From Eutreptiella sp. 'Long Island Sound 2002' (Eukaryota; Euglenozoa; Euglenophyceae; Eutreptiales; Eutreptiaceae), in contig OZ038382.1 in assembly GCA_964036045.1 (NCBI GenBank), positions 107,158,578-107,222,577 of the forward strand: DNA of 64,000 nt, given 5' to 3'. Positions within the stretch are counted from its first letter, which is position 1. Each line of letters starts with the position of its first letter. A program made the translations under genes and the position numbers. This document shows positions 11,441 to 20,077 of the stretch, piece by piece. The notes under the pieces are model-generated. The model saw only the letters and a list, made by a program, of their open reading frames with translations. It was not told the origin of the DNA and made no database searches.

Positions 11441-11562
11441 TCAGTCGTCGTACCCCGTGTAGGAAGCAAGATCTTCAACATCAGAATCGAACCAGTCAGG
11501 GCTTGAGCACCGCTCTCGAAAGTATTCTGCATCGACTGGGGTAGGGGGCCCGTACAGCTTAC
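11422..11562 (-). other. candidate 141-nt intron joining the two ORF3 exons
   Basis: On the minus strand the segment begins GTAAGC, has a CTGAT branch-point-like motif about 24 nt from its end, a pyrimidine stretch (CTTCCTTCTTCTGTTCAG) and ends in CAG. Its length, 141, is a multiple of three. It contains the only stop (TGA 11441-11443) separating the upstream 191-codon ORF from the long downstream ORF, which lie in the same frame. Removing it fuses Leu-Ser-Pro at phase 1. Unspliced RNA would give the short 191-aa protein. This is inferred from sequence only. Confidence 0.45.
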
Positions 11563-12016
11563 AGAGTTCCGGCGGCATGTCGGTTGGAGTCCCTCCCTTC
11601 GTCGGTTCCAGAACAGGCAAGCTGGCCAGGGGTATCTCGAGCACTTCCAAGCCTTCGGCGCCTCCTGTTATGATGGTTCGTCCACTCGGCGCTATTCCCG
11701 CAAATTTCCCGCGAGGGAACACACCTCCCTTGCCTCCTTTCGACGGGCCTCCTTTTCCTTTCGAGCTCCCAGCATATGCCGACTGGCTGTAGTGCGGCGG
11801 TTCGAATGGATCGAGAGGTCGATTTGGACGAGTTGGCGCTGATGCTACCGACAAGCAGCGGCCAGTTGAAGTCGTCCTCGCCGGGGGTTCGATCGCGTCA
11901 ACATCGATGACGTACGACGATGTCGCTCGAGAAGGCGGAGGTCGAGAGGAAGCTCGGGGCGTCCGGGATGTAGTACCATAGGCGGAGGCTCCGGTCTTCG
12001 ACCCGGAACCTCGCAT
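11441..12016 (-). CDS. element 1 ORF3, 5' exon or short form (191 aa)
   Basis: ATG-initiated frame starting 50 nt downstream of the pol stop. The N-terminus is basic and disordered (Ser/Arg/Pro/Gly-rich, with the GKGGPSKGGKGG stretch). The C-terminal 40 residues are acidic and end GYDD. If the 141-nt intron is removed, the frame continues into the long ORF3 body. No known domain is recognised. Confidence 0.6.
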   Translation of the reverse strand: MRGSGSKTGASAYGTTSRTPRASSRPPPSRATSSYVIDVDAIEPPARTTSTGRCLSVASAPTRPNRPLDPFEPPHYSQSAYAGSSKGKGGPSKGGKGGVFPRGKFAGIAPSGRTIITGGAEGLEVLEIPLASLPVLEPTKGGTPTDMPPELCKLYGPPTPVDAEYFRERCSSPDWFDSDVEDLASYTGYDD

Positions 12017-12065
12017 GAGTTTTTTGAAAAACCACGCTGCAGAGAAGAGTAAGGGTGTTACTCAG

Positions 12066-15000
12066 TTACTCAGGGTGGAGTCGAAGGAACTCAAGGTACA
12101 CAGGATCCTCCTCTAGAGCCTTGCTCGACTCCCAAGACCATGTGTCGTCATCCCATTCACAACAGTACAGGAATGTGCGGCGCTTTTTAGATTTCACTCG
12201 ACGTCTAGCCACAATCTTGACGAGTCGAGGAGATTCTCCAGTTTTGACAGGGGGCATTGGAAACTCCCACACCGGCTGTCCCTCTCGATGGACGTAGGGT
12301 TTTATGCTGTCTCGATTGAAAACTCGCAACCCATCGAAGGGGGCAGGGATGTCCAGTTTGACATTCTCGCCCTTGTTCAGTACCTCGAGTATTTTGTAAG
12401 GGCCGCACCAGACAACATCGAGTTTCCCTTTATGTCGATATTCAGGCACCAACACCCACCATCGTTCACCGACTTCAGGCACTCGAACGTGTCGGTCCAT
12501 TTGCAGGACCACATGCATCTGGCGTTGACGTTCCTCGGCAAGCATTGCACGCACAGAATCGAAGGTAGGTTCCGCTCGTTGCATGGAATCATTCACGGTC
12601 GATGGTTCATGTGCATGAGAAGTCATTCGGGGAAAATCCAATGGAAAATGGGGTGTTCGTCCTTCATCTATCTCGAACGGGGATAGTCGAAGACTATTGG
12701 ATGTCAGGTTGTTGAACTGGATTTCGGCGAACAGGAGGTCGACATCCCACTCGTTGTTGCCGAAGATGCCGTGTGTACGCAGGCGCTGGAGGATGGACTG
12801 ATTGCTGCGCTCCGCCAGGCCATTGCCTCGAGGGCGGTTGGCCACTGTTTGATGCATCTCAATCTTGAAGCGCTGGGCCAACTCCTTCCACGCCTGAGAC
12901 TCGAACAGCTTGTCTCCCACAGAAACAATTTGTCGAGGGCATCCTTTCAATCGAATAACCTCACGTAGGAACACATAGATGAGGTCGTCGGCTGTCATAT
13001 CCTTGCGACAAGGGATGAACGTTCCACGCTTGGAGAATCGGTCGACTACAGTCATGATGGCATCATGGCCCCTTGTGGTCGGCGGCAATCCCGAGACCCA
13101 ATCGATGGACACACTGTGCCATTTGGTGTCGGGCACCGGCAAGGGTCTTGGGACTCTGGCGGTGTCGACTCGTCTTGATTTCGCCGCTTGACAGACATCG
13201 CAACTTAGTATGTATCGCTCGACATAGTGTCGTAGGTGTGAACATACATAGTCGCGCTTAATCAGGGCCATGGTTCGAAGGACTCCTGAGTGGCCATAGA
13301 ACTCCGACTCGTGATACATAGCCACAATCGACGTAACCAGCGTTCGGGGGACAAGCACACGTTTGCCCATCATCGACAAATGGAAGAATTTGCCATCATC
13401 GAAGGACAACTTGGCATCTCGAAGCTGGTGTCGTGCCGCAGGGCTTCGAATTGCGACTTCGTAGATGTGTTTCGTCCGGGGGTCCTCCCGATAGGCTGTC
13501 GCCCACACAGCTGTCGAAGTCAAGTCTTTGCACTGATAATGTCGATGTACTCGGCGGTGTGTACCCTTAAGACTCGAAGGGTACGGCGTGTTGGACCCAA
13601 CCTTCGGCAAGGAAACCGATTGCAACGTGCCGTCACGGTGACGTCGACAGCGAATCAGTTCCGCCATGGTCGGTGCGTATCGAAGTTCATTGCCAAAGGT
13701 GACTCGAAGGGGGCGATCCATGCTTACATCGGGGAGGTCGTCGGTGTCAGTAGACGTGTCTGGCTCATTGCCAGCGTCATCGAGATGCATGTTTGGTTGG
13801 TGTGAATTCTCAGCCATGATCTCGTCCGATGGTGCTGGATCCAGTCTCAGGTCCTCCGGCTCCGCAGTTGTCGCGCTCGACGGTCGCGGCTCCAGGTCCT
13901 CCGGCTCGACGGCGGGTTCGGTGTCGAATTGGAGGGCTGGTTCCGCAAGCTCATCTGCGTCAAGTTCCTTCCCCACGGAGCGTCCGCTTCGTAGTGAAAC
14001 GTACAGGTGGTCGTACGGCTGGGGCCACACCTCGTCATGAGAGAAAATGTCTTCGAGTACATGTAGGAACTCATCGACAGGTTCTCCTTCCGGTGAAGCC
14101 CAATCTTCGACCAGGGGAATTGCGAAAGCCCGTGTACGTGTAGCATTTTCGATCTCCATCAACTGCCGCGAAGTTAAACGAGAGCAGGCATCCGCCGCAG
14201 GGTTCTCGAGGCCCGGCACGTACCACAACGTCAGGTTGTATTCCTCGAGGAATTGGGACCATCGTGCTTGCCGTGGTGTCAGTGGTCGAGGACAGGTCTT
14301 CAGATATCGAAGACTTTCGTGGTCAGTGTGCACGTGCACCTGCTTCGGTCCTCGAAGTAGGTGAAACCATTGTTTCAAGGCTAATACGATGGCCAACAAC
14401 TCCTGTTCTCGAATCGGGTATCGAGTTTCGGCAGGCTGCATTTTCCGCGACATGAAGGCAATAGGTCGACGATGTCCCTTGTACTTTCCATGCGCACATC
14501 GTTGCGCCAGCGTAGCACCCACGCAGTCTTTCGAAGCATCTGTGTACAGGTGATACGGCTGTTGGGGGTCGATAGCACTGAGATGTGTCGCGCTGATCAT
14601 CGCCTGCTTCAGCCTGTCGAAGGAAGCTTGGTGGACGGCTGTCCATTCCCACTCGAAGTCTGCCTTAAACATTGCAGTCAGAGGGGCTGCGACAGCCTGG
14701 AACCCTTCGACAAACTGCTGGTAAAATCCACACAATCCAATGATCTGTCGAACTTCATGGACCGTAGTTGGTGGAGGCCAACCTCGAATGACCTTGATCT
14801 TTTCGGGGTCCATGTGTACTCCATCTTGGTCGATGATGTATCCGCAGAAGGGCACTCGACTCTGAAAGAATGTGGATTTATCGATGCAGGGGAAGAGCTG
14901 GTGCTCACGGAGTAGGTCATGTACCAGGTCGAGGTGTCGTTGGTGTTCGTCCGCATCCTTCGAGAAGACGAGGATGTCGTCAATGTACACCCATACAAAG

Positions 15001-16754
15001 ATCCCCAAGTGGTCTCGAAGGACATCATTCACGACGCGTTGGAACGTCGATGGCGCATTGCAGAGGCCAAAGGGCATAACAACCCACTCGAAGGCGCCAA
15101 ATTGTGTGTTGAAGGCGGTTTTCTCGATATCTTCGTCTTGAATTTGGATCTGGTGGAACCCACTAACAAGGTCAATCTTTGAGAATACGGTGGAACCCCC
15201 CAGTGTACTCAAGATGGATTGGATCGATGGCAAAGGATATCGATCTCGTACAGTTCGTGTATTCAACGCTCGGTAGTCGACGCACATACGCCATTTACCA
15301 TTCGCTTTCTTCACCAGTAGGCAACCCGCTCCGTATGGACTCGAGGATGGTCTGATGCGACCAGATCGATGCAACTTGTCCAATTGTCGTCGAAGTTCGT
15401 CTAGTTGGCTCGGATCCATTTTGTAAGGGTGTACCCACGGTGGATTTTCTTCCGAATAGAGTCGTATTCGATGGTCTCTTCCAGGTCGATGCGGAGGTAG
15501 GTCTCCATATTCCGCTTTCTCCCGGTCGTAGAGGTCCGCCCACTTGTGTAATCGACTTGGTAGTTTGCGTCGAACAGGGTCAAGCCCGTCATCATTGCCA
15601 TCACTGGCTTGCATCTTATACATTTCATCGACCGGCACTGCTGGTCGAGGCATGCAACACAGAAATACTTGATCTCCCGTGAGATCAGATCGACGGATCT
15701 CTCTTTTGAGTTTCGGCAACGAAATGTACTCAATCTCCATATCGCTGCCCTCCTCATCGGTGATACCATCTTCCGTTTCGGACTCATCGTACGTGTCAGT
15801 ACTGCGCTGAACGTGTGTCGACGAGTGTAGGTCAGGGTGTTCGTTGGCATGTGGGGTAGGATTCCCAACCGGACTCGCTTTCGAGGAACTGGATGAAAGT
15901 ATCGAAAGAAGGTCCAGCTTTGAAGCTGCTTGAAACTGTAGCTGGGTGGAATGTCGTGATTCGCCAAAAGACAACCGGTACGAAATCGAACCATGTTGGA
16001 TGTCGGCGTATCGCTCCTTCCAGTTGACAGTTGGATTGTAGCTTCGAAGCCATGGTAGTCCAAGCACTACATCCGGCAAAATTTCCAAGACCTTGAAGTG
16101 ATGACGAAATACAAGCTCTCCAACTCGAACATAAGCTCGCGTGTAGTACCGTACTTCGACTTGGACACCTCCTGCTGTCAAGACATGTCCAGGGTTTCTC
16201 AGTTTATAGAGGGGAAGTCGCGCCCTCTTTGCTGTTTGCATCGACATAAAGTCACTAGTCGCTCCACAGTCGACCAACAGTTCCACGCTGGAGTCAAAGG
16301 AGTCTTCACGACATGCGCAAATGCGCCCTCGAACCGTGAACAGAGACGCATGCTCAGGTTCGGTTCCTTCGACAGTGACACTTCCAAGCGTCGAATTCTT
16401 TTCGGGTTTATTGGTGCTGGTGGTGGTGTTCAGCTCTTCTCGAGGACGTCCGCCACCAGGTCTTCGGAATTGTTTTCTAGGCCGTTGTAGGCCTTTCTCT
16501 GCTCTTGGAGCGGGATCGAAACCTTCCCTTGCTGTCTCGACTTTGATCTCGTTTCGGTGTGTTCGACCGTGATTCCCGGCGTTCTCGTCCTCGGGATGGC
16601 GGTCGACCTTTTGGACAGTCGCGGGCCAAGTGTCCTTGTTCGCCACAGTTGTAGCAACGTCTGCTTTCTCGACCATCTTGGCGTCCGCCATGTTGACGTC
16701 CAAACCGTTCACCAATGTAGGCATGTAACTCTTCTCGAAGCTTGGCAATTGCAT
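12066..16754 (-). CDS. element 1 pol: protease, RT, RNase H, integrase, chromodomain
   Basis: 1562 codons. The aspartic protease motif DCGATS is at residues 162-167. Reverse transcriptase has PFGLCNAPSTFQ and the catalytic YIDD at 590-593. RNase H follows (YTDAS at 737-741, then a TDHESLRYL block). Integrase has an HHCC zinc region (YHESEFYGHSG...CDVCQ), a first Asp in SIDWVSG and a Glu in GLAERSN. A C-terminal chromodomain ends YLEFLRLHPE. The second catalytic Asp, expected in an IVSDRD-type motif, reads IVSVGD, with Val at residue 1279 (codon 12918-12920). The start shown is the first ATG. The frame is +1 relative to gag and overlaps it by 278 nt, so pol is probably made by +1 frameshifting or reinitiation. 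Confidence 0.93.
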   Translation of the reverse strand: MQLPSFEKSYMPTLVNGLDVNMADAKMVEKADVATTVANKDTWPATVQKVDRHPEDENAGNHGRTHRNEIKVETAREGFDPAPRAEKGLQRPRKQFRRPGGGRPREELNTTTSTNKPEKNSTLGSVTVEGTEPEHASLFTVRGRICACREDSFDSSVELLVDCGATSDFMSMQTAKRARLPLYKLRNPGHVLTAGGVQVEVRYYTRAYVRVGELVFRHHFKVLEILPDVVLGLPWLRSYNPTVNWKERYADIQHGSISYRLSFGESRHSTQLQFQAASKLDLLSILSSSSSKASPVGNPTPHANEHPDLHSSTHVQRSTDTYDESETEDGITDEEGSDMEIEYISLPKLKREIRRSDLTGDQVFLCCMPRPAVPVDEMYKMQASDGNDDGLDPVRRKLPSRLHKWADLYDREKAEYGDLPPHRPGRDHRIRLYSEENPPWVHPYKMDPSQLDELRRQLDKLHRSGRIRPSSSPYGAGCLLVKKANGKWRMCVDYRALNTRTVRDRYPLPSIQSILSTLGGSTVFSKIDLVSGFHQIQIQDEDIEKTAFNTQFGAFEWVVMPFGLCNAPSTFQRVVNDVLRDHLGIFVWVYIDDILVFSKDADEHQRHLDLVHDLLREHQLFPCIDKSTFFQSRVPFCGYIIDQDGVHMDPEKIKVIRGWPPPTTVHEVRQIIGLCGFYQQFVEGFQAVAAPLTAMFKADFEWEWTAVHQASFDRLKQAMISATHLSAIDPQQPYHLYTDASKDCVGATLAQRCAHGKYKGHRRPIAFMSRKMQPAETRYPIREQELLAIVLALKQWFHLLRGPKQVHVHTDHESLRYLKTCPRPLTPRQARWSQFLEEYNLTLWYVPGLENPAADACSRLTSRQLMEIENATRTRAFAIPLVEDWASPEGEPVDEFLHVLEDIFSHDEVWPQPYDHLYVSLRSGRSVGKELDADELAEPALQFDTEPAVEPEDLEPRPSSATTAEPEDLRLDPAPSDEIMAENSHQPNMHLDDAGNEPDTSTDTDDLPDVSMDRPLRVTFGNELRYAPTMAELIRCRRHRDGTLQSVSLPKVGSNTPYPSSLKGTHRRVHRHYQCKDLTSTAVWATAYREDPRTKHIYEVAIRSPAARHQLRDAKLSFDDGKFFHLSMMGKRVLVPRTLVTSIVAMYHESEFYGHSGVLRTMALIKRDYVCSHLRHYVERYILSCDVCQAAKSRRVDTARVPRPLPVPDTKWHSVSIDWVSGLPPTTRGHDAIMTVVDRFSKRGTFIPCRKDMTADDLIYVFLREVIRLKGCPRQIVSVGDKLFESQAWKELAQRFKIEMHQTVANRPRGNGLAERSNQSILQRLRTHGIFGNNEWDVDLLFAEIQFNNLTSNSLRLSPFEIDEGRTPHFPLDFPRMTSHAHEPSTVNDSMQRAEPTFDSVRAMLAEERQRQMHVVLQMDRHVRVPEVGERWWVLVPEYRHKGKLDVVWCGPYKILEVLNKGENVKLDIPAPFDGLRVFNRDSIKPYVHREGQPVWEFPMPPVKTGESPRLVKIVARRRVKSKKRRTFLYCCEWDDDTWSWESSKALEEDPVYLEFLRLHPE

Positions 16755-18144
16755 CGAGATTCATCGGCTCTGCCACGGTCGAAGCCGTGGGCGCCGCAGC
16801 TGGGGTCGGCATCGGTGTGACGTGTGGCGTTGGCATAGGGTTCGATGGAAACGTGGAAGTCGAAGTAGGTGGGACCATCATAGGCAGGGGTCTCGACACT
16901 GCAGGACCCAGGGTGTGATCTGATGTCGTTCTCGATGCGTTCTGTACTTCCTCCAGTTGATACCCAGCCGCAATGTAGGCTTCCGCGATGGTCTCTACCA
17001 AGGTATCGAATCCAAATGGATTATTAGAACGCCACCTCGAACGGACTTCAACGATGTACTGCCGGCGCACAGCGTCATTGGACAACCCTTCAACAGATCG
17101 AGAGCTGACGAGGTAACCCATCTGGAGTTCATTCGTGTTGACCTTCGACTTGATAACGCATGTACGAAATTCTCGAACGTAATCTGCATGTCGGGGAAAC
17201 TCGCTCTCTTTCAAGCTCAACATTCTCGACAAATACACTGGCTCATGGGATATGCAGTCAAAACGCTGGCCTGCCACACGCATGAGCTCGAACCAGTCGT
17301 TCTGTACAACTTTCGTCAGGCTATGATAGTACTCAGCGGCATCACCATCGAGGAGGAATGACATCGTTGCTGCCTGATCGACGGGTGAGGTGATGTCCGA
17401 CAAAGTGAAGGCTCGTAGTAAATCTTCTTTCCATGTTCGAAATTCTCCACATCCAGGTTTACCCGTGAACCTCTTGACCAGTTTGTTTAGGCGCTCGACG
17501 CGGCGTCCCAAAATCTCCTGCGAAGGAGCTCGTTGAACTACGAACTGAGGTAGTGGTTCGAAGGTAGGCCGCTGTGGGAGTGGTTGTTGTGGAGGGTGAG
17601 GTTGGTTCGAATTCGAAGAAGACGGTGGTTGCGGAAACTGTTGTTGTTGTGGTTGCAGAAACTGGATGTTGTTCGGAGGTGGTGGACTCGAAGTTCGTAC
17701 AAATTCGTCGAGAAGAGCGTAACATTGCGACAATTCATGTTCTATGCGTCGAAGCTCATTTGCAGCAGCTTGAGTTGCATTTTCCGTCGAGGACTGCAAG
17801 GTATCGATGCGCTGGCCAGTTGCTGCTGTAGCACTTGCTGCTGTTGCCTGCAATACATCGACGCGGTGTTCAGTTGCTGCGGTAGCACTTGCTGCTGTTG
17901 CCTGCAATACATCGATGCGTTGTTCCAATTCGATAACTTTGGCTTGAGTATCCGCAAGCTTCTGCGAACAGCTGTGAAGATCACGAGAGAGACATGGAAA
18001 CCACTCGCTTTCTCGACTAGCGATGCGCTCTGCGATGAACTTCTCTAACGAGGTCGAAAATTCGTGATGCAAGGGTGAATCACTTCGAAACAAACTGTCT
18101 CTGATGAAATGCAGCATAGCTGCGTCGTCGAAGGGCCGCTCCAT
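16477..18144 (-). CDS. element 1 gag (capsid and nucleocapsid)
   Basis: 555 codons. Residues about 50-130 form a coiled coil with 2-3 tandem copies of an ~18-residue unit (VDVLQATAASATAAT...). A Gln/Pro-rich linker follows. The retrotransposon gag core covers about 200-400 (FRTWKEDLLRAF, FLLDGDAAEYYHSL). One CCHC zinc knuckle, CYNCGEQGHLARDC, sits near residue 505 and is followed by an Arg/Ser-rich tail. Gag assembles the virus-like particle and the knuckle binds RNA. The stop is TAG. Confidence 0.92.
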   Translation of the reverse strand: MERPFDDAAMLHFIRDSLFRSDSPLHHEFSTSLEKFIAERIASRESEWFPCLSRDLHSCSQKLADTQAKVIELEQRIDVLQATAASATAATEHRVDVLQATAASATAATGQRIDTLQSSTENATQAAANELRRIEHELSQCYALLDEFVRTSSPPPPNNIQFLQPQQQQFPQPPSSSNSNQPHPPQQPLPQRPTFEPLPQFVVQRAPSQEILGRRVERLNKLVKRFTGKPGCGEFRTWKEDLLRAFTLSDITSPVDQAATMSFLLDGDAAEYYHSLTKVVQNDWFELMRVAGQRFDCISHEPVYLSRMLSLKESEFPRHADYVREFRTCVIKSKVNTNELQMGYLVSSRSVEGLSNDAVRRQYIVEVRSRWRSNNPFGFDTLVETIAEAYIAAGYQLEEVQNASRTTSDHTLGPAVSRPLPMMVPPTSTSTFPSNPMPTPHVTPMPTPAAAPTASTVAEPMNLDAIAKLREELHAYIGERFGRQHGGRQDGRESRRCYNCGEQGHLARDCPKGRPPSRGRERRESRSNTPKRDQSRDSKGRFRSRSKSRERPTTA

Positions 18145-18216
18145 TGTAGATTGAAGTCCAAATCAAGTTGACGGCGTTGCGGCGTCGAAGATTGATCTCG
18201 AAGATTGATCCTCTCC

Positions 18217-18235
18217 GCCAGCTAGCTGGCTACCA
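18217..18235 (-). other. element 1 primer-binding site with 14-bp palindrome
   Basis: On the minus strand, two bases after the 5' LTR, TGGTAGCCAGC reads as a tRNA-type PBS beginning TGG. It shares TGGTAGC with the element 2 PBS and then diverges. It overlaps the perfect palindrome GCCAGCTAGCTGGC (18217-18230). The tRNA is not identified; an initiator-Met-like or self-priming mechanism are both possible. Confidence 0.6.
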
Positions 18236-18237
18236 CT

Positions 18238-18562
18238 TGTTGTGGTTTGTTTCTTGGGAACTCGACTGCACTCCTGTGCCTCTTTGTTTCTCAAAATCCG
18301 AAATCCAAAATCCCAATCGACAAACCTCGCAGGATCTTTAGACGGGGCACCAATAATAACACAATCTCGAAGACATAAACCCTGTTCAAAGATCGAAGTA
18401 TCTTACAGCGCTCATTCACAGTTGGCATTCGATGCTTCTTTATTATTCACAGACTGTCAGCGCGATTGCGACTGCGACTTGCGATTTGCGCGCTGTTGCG
18501 CTGCGCTGTTGCGCTGCTGCTGTTCGAAGCCATAACACCTGCTGCTGTTCGAAGCCATAACA
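18238..18562 (-). repeat. element 1 LTR (5' LTR in element orientation)
   Basis: 325 bp partner of 8102-8426, with four substitutions between them. It must carry the promoter for the leftward transcript. Confidence 0.93.
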
Positions 18563-19010
18563 GGGTCCCCGCGCCCGCACCCCCCGCACCCACAGCGAGT
18601 GGGTAGTGGGCCCCGGCCGCACGCCCGAACGGACGAGTGGTCGGGGGTGGGAGAGCGCCCGACCCCGGACGCCCCACATCCAGGCAAGAGGCGCCCCCCC
18701 GGGGCACCCTGATGCCGCCCCAACAACAGGCAAAGCCAGTTCGCAAGAGCGCGCGCGTTGAGGTGGGTGACGGCTCCCCACGCCCGCAACCCCGGCACCC
18801 ACAGCCAGTGGGTAGTGGGCCCCGGTCGCACGCCCGAAAGGACGAGTGGTCGGGGGGGGGAGAGCGCCCGACCCCGGACGCCCCACACCCAGGCAAGAGG
18901 CGCCCCCCCCCGGGCGCCCTCGTGCCTCCCCCACAGCGCGCAAAGCCAGCTCGCAAGAGCGCGCGCGGTGGGGTTGGTGACGGGTCCCCGAGCCCGCACC
19001 CACCCCTGGG
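18563..19010 (+). repeat. S1 satellite, about two monomers (orientation A)
   Basis: Continues the 5395-8101 array after element 1, starting in exact register at GGGTCCCC. It ends where the inverted-arm sequence begins near 19011. Confidence 0.9.
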
Positions 19011-19885
19011 GGAGCGCGCAGCCCCAAGCCAGGTAGGGGAAAACAGGACCGGGCCGCCCTCCCCCCCAAGCAAGCCAAACGGAGCACGGGACCGAGGCAG
19101 GACACGCGGAGGGGCACGGACCGCGTGGAACGGCCCTACCAGTGCCCCGCACCGGAACCGCGCGAGGTGCGCGCACCACACCAACTAGGGGAGGGAGGGG
19201 GGGGGCGCGGACGCCGCGAGAGCGCGAGCGCACACACACACAAAGGACACGCGGGGAAAACCAGAAGGGCAACCGGACCCAGCACGCGGAACGCACAGAC
19301 CGCATGGAATGGCGTACCAGCAAGCGAGGATAAGGGACACCCAGACGGGACGGCCCGCCACACACAGCGCAGGAAACGCGGGGCGGGATGGGGGAAACGG
19401 GGAAGACACAAAACCCGGCACCGGCCCCAACCCCCCCCACAACCGGCCGCGAGCGCCGCGCACAGGCGACCAGGGCACTGCACCCGCCAAGGCAGTAGTG
19501 GCGCAGCGCGCCACGCACCAGCCCCAAGGCTAGGCAGCCTCCGCGCCAACCCACGGGGGTCCCACTGGCGACAAGCCAGTAGGACGGGCCCGGCAGCCCC
19601 GGCGCCCCGGGCGACCATGCATCAGGGGGGCGACGCGGTGGGTAAGCGCCTGCAGCTACGGCTGCTAAGCGACGCACTGACCGGGTAGTGGCGAAATGGG
19701 GAAGCCAGGGAGGGACAGGGCTCCGAGCCCCGTGAACCCGGGCCCCTCCGCCACCAGGCAGGAGGTGTGTCATGAAGGGCCCCCAATTAGGTCCCGGTGG
19801 GGAAGATATCACCTGGCCCGACCAGGTGGCCCCCCGGGGCCGAAAGGCGTCTAGTACCCGCAAAATCAAACCTCAAACCTCAAAC
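19011..19885 (-). repeat. inverted arm, left copy (~870 bp GC-rich block)
   Basis: The reverse complement matches 26906-27765 at roughly 85-90% by eye. Shared features include three tandem GTTTGAG units at the inner end (19868-19885 as CTCAAAC), the hairpin CACCTGGCCCGACCAGGTG and a (CA)n stretch. ORFs of 200-470 codons run through both arms but extend straight into satellite and are high-GC artefacts. Function unknown. Confidence 0.85.
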
Positions 19886-20077
19886 CCCAGTAATGGCCTA
19901 GTGAATGGGCCGGCTCACAACCTGCTTATGCGGTTTTTCACCCTGGGCAATTAAAAAATCGAAGTTTTCGAAACTTCTTTTGGCGATATTTTGACCACAC
20001 AATATCATCATCCAAGGTATATAAAGCATGTCTTACAGGGGAGGCAACAATTTCAGACCACTTTACTTTCACACACC
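19886..20077 (+). repeat. S2 satellite, single diverged monomer
   Basis: Near-identical partner of 4801-4993, directly abutting the left arm. Confidence 0.8.

Larger units (their letters stand above)
8102..18562 (-). mobile_element. Ty3/gypsy LTR retrotransposon with chromodomain and a third ORF (element 1)
   Basis: Full-length 10,461 bp element on the minus strand: 5' LTR (18238-18562), PBS, gag, pol, a large ORF3, polypurine tract and 3' LTR (8102-8426). Domain order PR-RT-RNaseH-IN-chromodomain is that of Ty3/gypsy chromoviruses. I count four differences between the two 325 bp LTRs (about 1.2%), so insertion is recent. The tetranucleotide TCGA occurs about every 40 bp, including in LTRs and non-coding parts, unlike anything else in the window. 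ORF3 (about 850 aa once a possible intron is removed) is not a standard component. The integrase lacks one expected catalytic Asp, so this copy may be defective despite its youth. Confidence 0.92.

Noticed and set aside
19011-19885. Protein gene in the inverted arms (frames of 200-470 codons beginning MILRVLD)
   Set aside because: The frame continues without change into S1 satellite on the left, differs in reach in the two arms and has only GC-driven composition.
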